Of a DNA stretch of 64,000 nucleotides, positions 10,331 to 23,375 are shown in pieces (position 1 is the stretch's first letter; each line of letters starts with the position of its first letter). The notes below the pieces were generated by a model. It did no database searches and had not been told where the DNA came from. It saw only the letters and a list, made by a program, of their open reading frames with translations. A program made the position numbers and the translations under genes. Source of the stretch: Agrypnia vestita (Eukaryota; Arthropoda; Insecta; Trichoptera; Phryganeidae); the NCBI GenBank assembly GCA_016648135.1, contig JADDOH010004211.1:62001-126000 (forward strand). Reading direction: 5' to 3'.

Positions 10331-12185
10331 TCATTAATATTTGCTGTTATTGAAGAAGAAAAAAATTGATTAATTGTTTCTAACTTCATTTGAGTATCCA
10401 ATTCATTAAACCATTTAATTACTATATATATAGAGCAGCTGGGCTGTCGTTGTTTTCAATAATGGTATGTTTATATTATCTTACTTCATAAGAGCTGTTG
10501 AGTGATATCTGGAGAACGGAATAAATAGATGTGGTAAAGAGATGTTCTTTTGTAAAGTACACTAACATTTGGAACATTAAAGTCTTGAAAAGGTTGTGCA
10601 AAACGTTTTTTCAATATGATTATAATAATATTATTATTATTTTCCGATTTGTTTACACGTGTATACGGCATCCCAACCCGATTATTTCATATTGCAAAAG
10701 TCATTGTATCAACATCATATGTTGTCATTTTGTACTTCCTTACAATTACAGATTACCGAAGCAGGGAAGGTACCATTTTAACAAATTTATAGTTTTAAAA
10801 TAATAATACAAAAGCGTTAATTATAGCTAAGATCAACAACATTAACATAAAATAATTTCATCAAGAATACGAAAAACTAAAACCACAGTGGATTTTTTTT
10901 ACATTTCCCCTACTTCACTTTTCCAAATAGAGAATGGATCGAATCTTGACGTATTTGTAGTAAGAATAAAAAAGACAAGTGTTTATAATACACCTCAGTT
11001 TATTATAACCTCTTTGGATACACTTTTTGTATTTTTATCAGGGGCGTGCGGTTCATGCATTAAAATAAACTTCAAACCATATTTCTTTGAATTAAATGAT
11101 TATCTGGTATTATTTTTAGTGCAAAAACTAAAAAAATTAATATGTTTTATTATATTAAATTTCTAAAAAAAAAATATACTTTTCCATTATTAACCAAAAA
11201 TATAGTCGTGTACAACTTATTGTATTAACAGACTGTACGTGCCCCACTACAAAATTGATTTATTTGTTTGGTAATTCACTTGTTATTATTTATTATTAGA
11301 TGTGAATTTCATCTAATTCCTGCTCATGTCACTAGATGAAAGTCTGTATTGAGATTGGTCGTATATTTACAATAATAATGTGTAATGTTAAAATATTAAT
11401 ACATTGTAAGAAGCAAGACATAATAAACTTCAATATAAATTAAAGTTAACAGTGAAAAAGTAAAAAAATAAATAATGTATTTTAGGTCACAAATATTCAT
11501 GTTAAATTAAATTAAAGGCTCAATTTAAGTTTAAAAAAAAAAATTAAAAAAAGTTGGTCGGTCGTGAGCAAATTCCGAAATGAATTATATTTCATTATTT
11601 TATATTATTACATTAAAAATGTATGTCCATCAAAAACGCAGTAATGCATAAAAACACGCGTAGGCGTAGGTGCCTAACTAAAAATATATTTTTTAAACAC
11701 CATTATTAAATTATATTCTTACGGACAAAGAAAAATGGCCGACTGCACGGAAATTCTTTTTAAATCGCGCAATTATAAAGTGTTACAAGTGAATAAAAAT
11801 CAGGCTGGTCGGCGCGGAACAACGATATTCCGGCGCGACTAACGCTCAAAACACGCTACCGCCATAAAGCAGCGGATCAACAGCGTTTCGTAAGAGATCG
11901 ATGTGTTCTCGCAACCCGGCGTCACGAGCGGACCAATCTACATCTGGATACCAAATAGAAGCAGCGGAATTTACCGAGTACCAAAAGCTAGATATACTTG
12001 GGATGGATTACCTATTTGAGTGATACGGCCGAATTCTGAAAATAACAAGATTGTCGATTTGTTACTCCAACGTTCAAAAACAGAGAAATGAAAAGATATC
12101 TGTCAAATATCAATCATCGTAACGAAAATATTTTCTTTAATTTAATATTTTAACTCTTTGGACTAAGAAATTAGTAGCTGTGTGT
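10331..12185. other. AT-rich stretch, then a GC-elevated patch
   Basis: No supported gene. CAGGGGCGTGC at 11040 resembles the end of the MITE at 46934-47160, but I cannot find a convincing partner end. TTAGATG/CATCTAA forms a small dyad near 11297-11317. A CpG-richer patch at 11730-11990 shares nothing with the repeats. At 12027 TACGGCCGAATTCTGAAAAT resembles a MITE-1 end and leads into LINE-C. Confidence 0.3.
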
Positions 12186-12665
12186 GAAACAACTGACTGT
12201 TTTCAAATCTGTGTACAGGCCCACCCTAATATATGACGATCAAATTTGGATCCTGACGGAGAGAGTGAGAGCGAGGATCCAGGCTGCCGAGATGAATTTT
12301 GATAAGGGGGTAGCGGGAGTCACACTGATGGACAGAGTGAGAAGAGCGGACATAAGGCACACACTCGGCACGGAGCACCTACTCCTACACATGCTACTAA
12401 AAATCGCCAAGGAGGTGGCTTAGACATGTGCTAAGAATGCCAGAGGAATAAATACCAAGAAGAATCCTCTTGGCAACCCCGGAAGCAAGAAAGCCGATGG
12501 GTCGCCCCAGATTAAGCTGGGAGAAGCAACAAAAAATGCGTAAGAAAACATAACGGGTCTAGCTAGACTGGTTGGCAAGACAGGGGAATATGGAAGCACC
12601 TTGTCGAGTCTTTGGGCCCCCGACCCTACTAGGACAAGGGGATGAAGATGATGATGGTGGTGTGA
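12186..12665 (+). pseudogene. LINE-C non-LTR retrotransposon, reverse transcriptase C-terminus
   Basis: Plus-strand frame from about 12184 reads FKSVYRPTLIYDDQIW, LTERVRARIQAAEMNF, VAGVTLMDRVRRADIRHTLG. This corresponds to the Y-x-P-x-L-x-Y-G-x-x-x-W and AAEM regions of insect reverse transcriptase tails. A frameshift near 12400 moves the remaining family sequence (WLRHVLRMPEE, stop, IPRRILLATPEARKPMGRPR) into another frame, and another stop follows. The end carries GATGAAGATGATGATGG, a triplet tail typical of such elements. The family differs from A and B by these motifs. It is truncated and inactive. Confidence 0.82.
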
Positions 12666-13763
12666 AACAAAAACGTGTATCGTACACATTTAACATGCTT
12701 ACAGACACAATGTAAGTCTACAAACGCTCACATAAACCCGATACTTCAGCATACTGAACGAATCTGAAGAATGTACATTGGTGAGCACAACATAATTGGA
12801 AAACGTACTTCAATTTAAATAAAATCGCGTATACTCCAATCTGAAAAAATTATCACGTCGTTTTAAGTCGGGTGAATTCGAGGAATCTTAGCTTTTTAGC
12901 TGACGATAAAAAGGTAAACCCGTCAATCGCCAAAATACACGAGCACAAAATAAAATTAAAATAAGGCCAAACATTCCGAGCCGAGCCGTCCGGCAGTTTT
13001 CGTTTTCGACCACAAAGGTCTCGGCGGCGACGCGAGGGTAAAAATAACCGAGCCGAATGATATGCACAAAAGCCAAGTACGGGCAATTTGAGGTTCTTTT
13101 TTGCCGAGAGAATTCGATTCGCTGCCAGCAAATCGACCAGATGAAAAAAGAAACTAACCGACCAGCGAGGTAATTTGAATTTTGAAATACGTTCACAGAT
13201 ATTTCAATGCAATTGTCGACGGGAGCGAGAGAATCGACACGAGTAATATCAGCTTTCTGGGACGAAACCTTGGCGAGTCGTGGATCGTAAAAAGTGTTCA
13301 TAACTATAACAATTATTGACTTAATTTAATTTTAATACAAATAATTCTGTATTGCTATTCGGAACATTTCATACCAAATTTAACTAGATAATGCAAATTA
13401 AAAAAAAAAAGGTATATCTACTCACAGTATATTCTCATTTATTATTCATTTGTATAAAACATTTTTCATAAATATGCACCCATTCGTATATTTTAACCTT
13501 CAGAACACGGATAATATTATTTATAGAAAGTTATTAAGGAATTATAAAATATATATTTCGATACTGATGTTGAGGAAATAATCGAAATTATGTAGATGCA
13601 ATTATATATAATGCAGTATTTTAGATAGAGGGATCACGAATCCATGGGAACTGGTACACTCTATACACTAAAACAGCATTTTCCAAATATGCTCATTTGG
13701 ATAAAAATGTTTAAATCTTTTTAATGCTACACTAAAAATATTAAAAGGATACTGTTATTATTC
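12666..13763. other. GC-elevated patch and AT-rich DNA
   Basis: A CpG-richer patch covers 12860-13290. It contains an open frame of about 137 codons on the minus strand (13301-12888). That frame has no domain or family resemblance that I can see, overlaps a 92-codon frame on the same strand, and probably stays open only because the patch has few stop codons. The rest is AT-rich with nothing seen. Confidence 0.3.
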
Positions 13764-13880
13764 ACCACACACAAGAATCTTAATTGTTTTTGGTGAGATA
13801 TAACATATAATAATAATTTGATCGTTAATATTTGCTAGTTACCATTGTTATAAAAGAAATCATATGTATTATCTGTTAAA
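13764..13880 (+). repeat. Dispersed copy of the 4.1-kb hairpin repeat
   Basis: CACCACACACAAGAATC...TTTTTGGTGAG matches the hairpin end of the tandem units at 4101-4711, and the following AT-rich ~80 bases resemble the tail after that array. It is a single, eroded copy. This shows the 4.1-kb array belongs to a dispersed family. Confidence 0.65.
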
Positions 13881-16800
13881 TAAAAAATAACAAAAAAATG
13901 TCATACGAAATGTAAAATGATTACGCAACTAAATTCGGTTGTGAAACAATGAACTAGAGACAAAAAAAAAAGTTTTTTCCCGAAACCAGTTAGTTGGTTT
14001 AATATTAAACTCATGTGGTAAGACACAAAGCTATTTGTATAAATTTATTAAAATATCTTACACAATGTTTTTGCAACAGAATATTAAAAATGATTTGTTC
14101 CCTCGCACAAACGAAGGCAGTAATCCCCAAATACTTTGGAGCGATTTGCGCAAATGTCACACCGTGTCCACCCTCTTCTCGGTTGAAAGGTTCCATGACT
14201 CAAGCGACGCATATTTCTGCATACATTACCGCGCTTAGGCGCGTCACTCACGCTCGAGTTGCACAACTAACCCGCCGTATGGCCTGATAAGGTGGATCGT
14301 ATCGCAGAAAACAGCCGGAGAGGGCGACGGATTACAACACGCGCAACGGCGGGGCGAGAGGTAGGCTCTACACAGCGGAGATGCGACCGTCGCAGAAGCC
14401 GATAAATCAAATATGCAGGTAGGTCGGGTTGACTGCAGCCGGCTGATTACACAAGGTTTTATCACGAAATGACATTTTAGGTAAAGGGTGGCCTCTGTCC
14501 TCGGGGATCACTAGGAAGAAATATTCTTGAAGGTTCTGCTATCGCGAATTTCACAACATAAACAAAAAAAAAGTAAAAAAATAATAATCGAGCAGCCCGT
14601 GGTAAAAATAATGCAATTTTAAGTTAAAATTATTCAATTCTAACCATGAGGTTGCAAATGCGAAATTCACTGATGTGTTGTTTTCGTTTCCTTCAAGTAA
14701 CTCGTGGAGTTGCATGGCGTCCAGATTGCAATTGTTCTTAAACGGTATATTCTCACGTTAGTTTATTTTATTTCTAACTGTGAACATATGGAAAAATATA
14801 CTTCTGCGTCGTGGTAATGGACCAAGCTTCTCATCCATACAGGATTATCAGATGTGTGAGCGTCGTAAACAGTCTCATTTTACATCACAGTTTACGCAAT
14901 ACATCTAAGTAACAAAATACATAACACAAAAAAAAAACATTTAAAAAAATTGTGAATATGGTGTACGTTCAGATTTTCTGTAAAGATAAGAAGAATTATT
15001 GCAAACTATACTCCTAGGGAAAAGAGAAACGTGGCGAATACAACAAATTTTCCCATTTTTGCATAAGGATTGTTTCCCGTAGAATTGAGTGCTTATTTAA
15101 AAAAATGGTTGGATCGTAAATACGCTTTGAAAAAGAGTATCAAATGTCAATGTATCGAGAAGATATTTTAATAAATTTTTAAATAGATACTTCGGTACAA
15201 TAAATTTTATTCCATTTTTGAAATCAGGTCTGTCGATTCTACTGACAATAATGCGTTTTACAAAAATCTGAGCGTGTTCTACAATTCTGCCAACAACAAA
15301 AGTATATATGTATATTTTTTATACGACATTCGGAGATCAGAGATCTAGATTGCACGAATAAAACCAAAAGAAAAAGTAATAAAAATAGCCGTAACTTAGC
15401 AGCAGAGGATGTATGAGAAAATTAATAACTTACAAAGGAAGAAAAATAACACAAAAGGAGAACGTAGGTGCACAGCAATGGGAAAAGTTTATTTTCCGTA
15501 GAGATACAACGACGATGGTTTATGAGGGAGAATAAAACACGCCCTTCTGCGATACCATAAATATAACGGAAAGTAATAAAATCAACACGAAAGGCAATAA
15601 TTATTCAGAGTCAGAGCCATTGAAAATTATTGGTTTATAGGTTTTGACATTTACATATTTATATGAAGGCGATATCGTGCCATATGGTGCAATGCACAGG
15701 CAGCAGATAACTGAGCTAGACCGTAATAGGCTCCGTATCGATTATAGAAAAAGGGACAGGTGGTTGAATGGCTCGAGTTACGCATAAACGTCGCGGGTCA
15801 CGCTGGATGAAATGCTTCGCCGATTACGGTCAAAAGTACAGTTCAACGAGTCGTACGCATTTTTGTTTGAAATTATACTTACGTGAATTGAATCGGTTAT
15901 TTTGAAAACGCACATAATCACAAAAAAAAAATCGTGAAATTTATTGATTACATTTTCATACTGTACAAAATGTGAAAAATTCTAAAAATTAATAAGAAAA
16001 ATCAAATGATTCAGTCGAAGAAGATATTAGTGTATACAAACGTACTATTAAAAAAATACCTACCTATTCCCAGAATAGATAGATTTTCTTACTGTTTCTT
16101 AAATATACAAATTTTCTATCCATGAAAAAAGACGGTTTAATAATTAAAAATATGTGGTAAAATATAAATTATTTGGGATCAAAAATATGTAAACAAGATG
16201 ATAATTCAATTTCAGTCACAATATTTAGCGGAAGGTCACATCTTTCATCCCTTGCATAAGTTACTAAAGTAATTCGAAAGACCTAAATAAACAGCGAATG
16301 AATACAATAAGCTCTTTACATATGAACGAATTCCATTCTGAGAGCTAGTTCGCGAGTTCAATTTGTTTGCAAGTTCAACAAAAATAACCTAGGTATTCAG
16401 CAATTACTGTAATAATCAAAAATCTTAATATTCGATATCCAGCAGTGCTGGGATTAATCAAAGTTATTGAAAAAATTGCAGGGACACAGAAGAGAACACA
16501 CACACCCTTGTTAAAAAAATACTGCACGTGACTACTGTAAACATAACTGAATGCGTAACGCGAATAAAATCTTTTCAGAAGATACTCAAAAATAAAGATG
16601 CAATCCTCATTTAGTCACGTCCGGGCAGAATGTGTTAAAAGCAACCTAAAACTTCTTCCGGAATTTCTAATAAGCGCGGGGAAAGAGCAAACAGCTTAGT
16701 CCGGTGCTTCGTCGGTAAATAAGAAAGTTGTATCTTGTGCATCGGGCCTTGAATTGATTGTGTAAATAGGGAGCCTAAACAAACAGTGGGACAAATATGT

Positions 16801-16990
16801 AAAAGCTAAACGGCGCCCCTTTATTGTCTCGGAGGCGGGCGCGCTCGCGTGCCGACGGCCAACATTGATCGGCCATTATTTGAGTATTCTATATTACGTT
16901 TGATAATAAGTTGTAAAGTTGGTTCGATATCACCGGCCTTGGAAGCCATGCGCCTTTGCATTGCAATAATTATATTTAAGAAATTTAATG
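13881..16990. other. Long stretch without a supported gene
   Basis: GC- and CpG-richer patches are at about 14100-14440, 15660-15840 and 16600-16960; the DNA between is AT-rich. Several overlapping short frames in the first patch run on both strands and none resembles a protein family. These patches are candidate regulatory or ancient conserved elements. Confidence 0.3.
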
Positions 16991-17242
16991 ATTTTATTTA
17001 TGAATTGTAACAATTTCGTTAATGTATTAGTCACTCAATCTGGATTATTTTATGGATTCACCATGACAGACTTCATTTTATGAATTTTATTAATGAATTG
17101 TAACAATTTCGATTTAATTATCAATTATCGATTTGAACAATAATCGATTTTATTAATGAATTGTAACAATTTCGTTAATGTATTAGTTAGTCACTCAATC
17201 AGGAATATTTTATGGATTCACCATGAGAGACTTCATTTTATG
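16991..17242 (+). repeat. Local duplication, ~92-96 bp, two full copies and one partial
   Basis: TGAATTGTAACAATTTCG occurs in all three. Full copies at 16991-17082 and 17147-17242 also share TATGGATTCACCATGA and ACTTCATTTTATG. The partial copy is at about 17084-17118. High similarity indicates a recent local event. Confidence 0.85.
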
Positions 17243-19910
17243 GACCACCATTACTGATTTACCATATCATTCGAGAAACTTTCTATAGGGGTAATTTAAG
17301 GACCTGTTGATAATTTGTTTCACTAACATAAAATTAAAATGTCACTTATTATTTTGGATAATATTATGTGCAACATACCTATCAATACAAGGGACCAAGA
17401 CCAATTTCATTGATGGAGGGGCTTACCTGTAACAAAAGAAAATAAAAATTTAATAAACAAACAAAAATACTTTTGGAAATTTTCTTCGCATTGCTTTTGT
17501 AAGGACAATCCTTAATTAATACTTAAATTTTCCCTACAGACTCAATGTCGGCATCCATGCAGATATTATAACCTATTCTGAAAATAACGAAAATGTCTTG
17601 GATGTACACCATTATATCCGAGAATTTTTTTGAATATTTCGGTTGAAACTGTCCCATTTCTGGCGTATTTTTTAAATAAGGTATGTATGTATTATATATG
17701 CCAATTTTGTGGATGTGAGAAAGATACATACACTTTCTTGAACCACCATCAGTTCACCAAATTTAAATAAATGCGATTGTATGATAGCAAATACTTTAAG
17801 ATAATCCTGTGATTTGTCCTCAGTACGCGTAGCATGAATCGCGAGCACAATATTAAACGTCTAATAAGGAATCGAGTGACAGACGAAAAAAAAATAACAA
17901 AATATCAACAATGTCCATATTTGCGTCAATGATATAATAAATAATTAAAAATCTGTAAAACGAGTCACACGACGAAGCTTGTAGCAATGTAAATCAAGAG
18001 AATCCCGATATTGATTTGATTTATTTTCAGGTACCGCACAATGCTTACATCCTCTGCGAAAGAATACAGATGGTACAGATAACTCGACACACTCGACAGT
18101 TAGGGTAACAGATATTCTGTATTTCCAAAAATAAATCTGACATCAAAAGCAATGCTACTTGCGTGGATATTAATAACGAGGCACGCCGCATCCTCTCGTT
18201 TTCATTTCCTGCACTTTTAATAAATAGCACGTAGCTCTGTAGCTATGTACGATAATAATTGATTACCTATTGGTACACAAATCGTGTAACAACTTGACAA
18301 TAAGTTGAACAGGAAGAGGTGAATCAGAATTGACTTATAAATATCATTGTCAACGGAAATGTGTGAATTATTGGGTAACTTTAATATCGTGTTCACGTAC
18401 TCTTACAGGTGTGAAGTGACATCCTTCCAATTAATCAAATCATAGAACTATAGCGGATGGACCACGATCACCTTTCTGCTCTGAGCCACACCTCGTCAAT
18501 CATCCCAAGTACATTCATAATTCCTACATCTACAAAATATCAGTTTTGAAATTGTCAAAAGCACGGTTAAAATGGGTGTGCTCAGATAGCCCATTTACCA
18601 AAAATAACAAGAGACAAAATAAAAGAAAGCATAATATTTCGATTAACGCAGAAAAAATTATGACAACGTCGGACGCGTTGTTGTATTTGTCGCTAATTTT
18701 ATTTGAATCTTAAGAAATTTTAAAATATTTGGCGGTGAGAAGATTTAAAAATATAATTTATTAAACTGTACACTGTACACATCGAATAATCGAAGTGAAA
18801 CTTCTATAGACATAGTATAGTAAATTCAAACGGTCGATGATTCATAGTTATCACCCAGATTTGTTACATTCAAACCTGCGCCTGTTTTCATTCCAATAAT
18901 ACGTAAGTAAAAAGCAATTTCATTTAATTGTAATTAAATAAACGCAAAATAATTAAAATATTTTGATTCACATGATTCCATTAAATTTGATAGAAACGCT
19001 ACATTTTTTACACGATTCAAAAAAGATAAAATACACCGTTGTTATAGGATTCTCTATTCCTAGAGCTATATAATAACAAGAAATAGTAGAAATTAATCAA
19101 AATAAAACCGTATTTTGAGGTGGCATCAAAATAGCAACAACTAAGTAAATATTAAAACGGTCAATGTCACAAAGAGACAGCTAGTAGGAAACGAGTACCT
19201 AGAGTAAATTGCTGTAAAAATAAAGACATACGTCATATTGCAATTACAAGAAAAGTACGGCAGGTTGTTAGCTTTCTTAACATAAGATAATATATAGCGT
19301 ACATGATTGTACAAATATTCCAGGTCGCTCCATTCCCCAACAAGACGCTGACACGACGTGATTGGAAATTCTCTTGAAGGTTATTTATTGCATGTTCGAT
19401 GAACTCATAATACCTTCCGTCATCTTACATCAAGAGTTGTCGTGATGGATGCCCCAAAGTTCCCAAGGTCATTACGAACGCGGTTTATAGAATTGAAGGT
19501 TACAAAAAAAAAAAAATTGAATAATCTAAGAAGGCGTTCCGAGCATCCGGTCAAAGGAAGAGCAGGAATAAAATTATCATAAAGAGTTAGAGACACAAAT
19601 GTTGGGAAGACCAGCATAGCAATTGTCGAATTATATCGCTTCCTGCTGATGCGTGAGGAGACAGTGCAACTAATCGCTGTTGTACTTACAAACGCTGTAA
19701 AGAGCAAATAATACCATGTACATACACAGTATACTGTGAAAGACACAAGTGATGGTATTCGAGGAGGAAGACAAATGGCCTGCCGGATTAAAAATCCATA
19801 TATAAACAATTAATGACCTCCTTGTAAAAGATTACCCCCATTTTCTACCTAATTGTCAGACTCCCAGTATGGTGGAACCCTTTAGGATAGAGTAAAGAAT
19901 GGACAAATTA
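17243..19910. other. AT-rich stretch, no feature seen
   Basis: Only short frames and homopolymers. A 129-codon minus-strand frame (19809-19420) has no recognisable domain. I see no repeat shared with other parts of the window. Confidence 0.4.
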
Positions 19911-20069
19911 GGAAAAAATGTAAAGCTGATCTTAGCATACTGCACATGCATGTCTTATCTGGATATATGGAAAAATGTAATGCTGATCTTAGCATACTGC
20001 CACATGCATGTCTTATCTGGATATATGGAAAAATGTAATGCTGATCTTAGTATGCAAATGCACATGCAC
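19911..20069 (+). repeat. 58-bp tandem repeat, ~2.7 units
   Basis: Units start GGAAAAA at 19911, 19969 and 20027. Each contains GCTGATCTTAGCATACTG or a close variant. That word also occurs in the LINE-A copy at 37495, so the array probably grew from a fragment of LINE-A; a further LINE-A piece lies at 20495-20612. Confidence 0.85.
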
Positions 20070-20289
20070 AGGAATAAAATAGAATTTCAATCAAAATCAT
20101 TTCAATTGGTTCATTTCAATCGGAAATCACTCTCTACCGTTAGTTTCCTGATTGTTCAGTAGGCTAGTTAGTGCATGCCTGTCTCTGACAACATTAATAC
20201 GCATGTGATAAATATTGGTGAAAGTTATGGTTATTATTATTATATAAAACAATACTATGGTTGTGGTGTATAGTGTTGTGAACATAGTA

Positions 20290-20400
20290 GTGTAGTGTCG
20301 GCCCTGACGAAGAGACGGGTACATCTCGAAACCGGCAGACCTTTTACATCTGGTAGTGGTTTTTACCAAGTTAACTAACATTCTCTTAAAATAGGATTTC
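20290..20400 (+). mobile_element. Family H-like element with complete core, different subfamily
   Basis: CTGACGA (20304-20310), a stem GAGA/TCTC with an 8-nt loop, then GAAA (20328-20331) preserve the hammerhead-like order, although the rest of the sequence differs from the other copies. Downstream AACC and GGTT words could pair as a further stem. It interrupts the LINE-A remnants on both sides. Confidence 0.5.
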
Positions 20401-20494
20401 TTCATGTTGAACCAATAAATGCGGAGAGAAATGTAAGAAGGATACATTACGCGAGGGTTGATAACACAAGAAATAGAGAACAAGAAGACTTGAA

Positions 20495-20612
20495 TCGACT
20501 GGATAAACCAAATTCTATAAGATGATCCTGTTAGTAGCCTCAACATACGACGTTGTACGAATGTACATATATGAAGCAAGACTTGTGTGTCGGTACATAA
20601 GAGGGCGTGAAG
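20495..20612 (+). pseudogene. LINE-A reverse transcriptase fragment
   Basis: GATGATCCTGTTAGTAGCCT and the following bases align with the 37.6-kb copy. The reading is DDPVSSLNIRRCTNVHI and then a stop. This is a short, frame-damaged remnant of the same C-terminal region. With the tandem repeat at 19911 it may mark one old LINE-A copy broken up by later events. Confidence 0.6.
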
Positions 20613-21544
20613 GTATGCTAGTTAGGTACGTAAATATTTTTGATTATTCGTTAGTTCTAAAACGCATTTTACATAACGCGCTGGAAAGAAAACTGCATTC
20701 TGCCTAACCTCCCTTCTCAAGGACTGCAAAAATTTCCCGTCAACATTACGGCCTTTTATTATATTATCAGTCCTTTAAAATTATATGACGTTTCAAGGTT
20801 ACAGGCAGCTACAAATATCCGTTTAGCGTTCATGCACTGTTTGTGCAATGATTTAGCGATGTGGGTGACTTGACAGTACGTGACTGAAACCGCGGTGACT
20901 AACAGAAGTTCATTAAAACCAGAAAATGCAATATCAGAATTCGAACAAATTCCGCTTTCTGTAAGATTTTTTACTTAACGATTCGATTGGCTTAGTACGC
21001 GCTGCAGTCTGTTCCAAAAAAATGTGGAAGTATTGTATATTTATCTATCTACTATACAATGTGTCTGTACAAAGACCAGAAAAGGCTGCAAAATAACAGA
21101 GAGCTCCAGTCGTCTTGGATCACCCTAGCTACTGGACCGATCCCCCTGTTATTCCAAGAGTGCGTGTGGGTGGTACTGAGCACTCCCTTCCACACCTTAA
21201 ACAATTCCACGCACAGGCCATGGACAAATCAAAAAGTCGAGCATCTATGTAGAAACGGAGGAAAAAACATCTCCCAGAACCACCATGCCTACTAGGGCTC
21301 CTCAGTCACGCTCAGTTGCAAGACTAACAAAACATGGCAGACGTCATCCATGTAACAAGAAACAGGAAAACGAAACGTACAGGAAAAAATTGGTGTATCA
21401 GAACATAATTTATTTATTTAAGGAATATCTATTTGAGTAGGTATGTAAGTGGGTAGTTGTAACATACAGTTAGCATATATTTTGTGGACCGTGATTTTAG
21501 TTATCAAACAAACGACCGCTAGGCTGCTGCACAATGGCTACCAA

Positions 21545-21571
21545 CAGGTCACTGCCCACAAGAGTGACCTG
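21545..21571. promoter_or_regulatory. Inverted AGGTCA half-sites, 13-nt spacer
   Basis: CAGGTCACT and AGTGACCTG form a perfect 9-bp inverted repeat. AGGTCA is the half-site of nuclear receptors, but the insect ecdysone receptor normally prefers a 1-nt spacer, so binding is doubtful. It may equally be a small hairpin. Confidence 0.3.
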
Positions 21572-21610
21572 CCACTAAAGACACTCACAAGTCACAATGC
21601 ACTAACGTAA

Positions 21611-21645
21611 TGTGCGTATTACCCAAAGTATAGTAAATACGCACA
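21611..21645. repeat. Perfect 10-bp inverted repeat
   Basis: TGTGCGTATT (21611-21620) and AATACGCACA (21636-21645) are exact reverse complements with a 15-nt loop, only 40 bases after the AGGTCA dyad. Confidence 0.75.
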
Positions 21646-22554
21646 CTAATCCAATTGAATCCTCGCCTGAAACATTGCCTAACTATGTGATCTCTTTGGA
21701 AACACGGCGTAATTATCTTCGCTGCCGACATAGGCTGAATTTCAATCTCGTAATAATTACTTCTCTTTTGATGCATCGGTCTTTCATATCGTTACAAAAA
21801 AATATAATTAGGATATTTAAGCGACACCGCCTTCACAATCCATTGATATATTTTATAAAGGATAGGAGGTACCATGAAATAGTTCCCGCACAGTACCAAA
21901 TGATTTATAACCACGCGGAAAGAAATTTGGACAAGTATTAAAAAAAGAAACTATTCACTGGTAATGAATGTGCCAGGCTTAGCAGCAGCACAATGGATTA
22001 AGTGAGCATGACTGATGAGAAGTAATAACGAACACTAAAAAGGTAACAGTACTGAACCGCCAGCACTGTGTTATCGTGCTTGTACCAACAGACAACATTA
22101 AGCTTGTCTTATGTAGAACAGAATCTGGTTCACAATTTCGTTCAGTAAATAATTGGTGGAGTGCTTCTGAAAACCTAATCAAATTTTGAAGTATACATTC
22201 ACTCAAATGTATTTACTATATTCATATTGCGTAGTAAGCGAAGAAGGCACACGAACAATATGAGCGCACCAACGAACTCGAAATGCTCATATGGGGTGGA
22301 GGAGTGAAGAGACTAAGGGGGTATTTCACCATCTCCTCGTAAATTCCATTCAATTAAATGTAGGTTGGCTGATTTAAATAATCATGCAACGAACCTATTT
22401 CACCATAAAAATAATACTAAATTAAACTTCTGATCAATTAATCAAGACATTGGTCTGGCGACACATCTGTGGAGAGCTCTGTCGGTATAAATCTATGGTT
22501 GTAAACAGCTGTCAAAAATTGTGCGTAAATAGAGTTGGATCGATTAAAACAAAA

Positions 22555-22840
22555 AAGTGGGTACGTATTCAAATTTTTCGTGTGAAACAATTGCGGAAAT
22601 CATTTTTTAAAAGTTGTTAAATATGAATTGAAAAAGAGTGTTTTTTCCACTGTATATTTTATTTTGAACTAAAACGTTTTCGAGAAAACGAAAACGAATC
22701 GAAAACGTTTTAACTCAAAATAAAATATAGCGGGAAATAAAACGGTGTTTTTTAATTCATTTTTAAAAAAATTCGGAAAAATTACCCAAACAATAAATTT
22801 GAAAAAGATTTGGCAAAATATTTCCACGTAAAACAGGCTT
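22555..22840. mobile_element. Foldback element with ~85-bp arms
   Basis: The left arm (22599-22682) and right arm (22700-22774) are reverse complements, for example TATATTTTATTTTGAACTAA against its complement at about 22709-22728. The innermost part is AAAACGTTTTCG / CGAAAACGTTTT around a 17-nt loop. Weaker complementarity extends outward to about 22560 and 22835. No coding capacity. It could be a MITE or an inverted duplication giving hairpin RNA. Confidence 0.75.
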
Positions 22841-23289
22841 TAAAATACCACAAATACGAATATTGTCAAAATAATATTGAAATGACAATTGTCAAGACTG
22901 CCAGAAATTGCCACAATAGGCAGAATTAAAATAATAATAAATTTGTTTTGACCCTATTATCCAATTTTAGGTACAAGAGGAGAGCAGTAAATGGCGAAGA
23001 AAGCAAGAAAAGTGCGCACACTTTTGAGAGTAAATCCATGTATCAAAGGAAGCTTATGTAAAGAAATCTCTGCAAAGGGAAATCCGGATGTACGACTTAA
23101 TGTGAATGGATGTGACCATAATAGTAACTTTTAATAGTTGTGAAGGCCAATTAGCGAGATGAAATTATTAATTGTCCCGTAAAGATCTAGTACACTTACT
23201 AAGCGACGGAAAGAGAATGGATGAGACAAATTATTTATTATTTTAAACCAATTAAATAGAGGAAGAAATAAAACAATCATATTTGTAAT

Positions 23290-23375
23290 TAGCTTTGTTT
23301 ACAGAAAAATTATTTGTTAAAACCACTTGTTTCGGAAACCAAATCCCTTCATTAGGATGATTAAAAATTAATTCT
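23290..23375 (-). mobile_element. Family H-like fragment
   Basis: On the minus strand it reads CCTAATGAAGGGATTTGG, then TTTCCGAAACAAGTGG. This keeps the order of family H (core box, hairpin, GAAAC) with a damaged first box. Confidence 0.4.

Larger units (their letters stand above)
20613..22554. other. Stretch without a supported gene
   Basis: It contains two dyads (21545-21571 and 21611-21645). A 109-codon plus-strand frame at 21612-21941 resembles no family known to me. A second open frame at 21059-21295 is likewise anonymous. Confidence 0.35.

Noticed and set aside
11040..11256. Second copy of the CAGGGGCG MITE
   Set aside because: The left-end word matches, but GTACGTGCCCCACT near 11236 is too poor a partner end to call an element.
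12888..13301. 137-codon minus-strand open frame
   Set aside because: No family resemblance, no supporting splice context, and located in a CpG-richer patch with few stop codons.
20127..20579. 150-codon minus-strand open frame, the longest of the anonymous frames
   Set aside because: It reads antisense across a family H-like element and a LINE-A fragment.
21612..21941. 109-codon plus-strand open frame
   Set aside because: No recognisable domain or motif; starts inside a DNA dyad; insufficient evidence for a gene.
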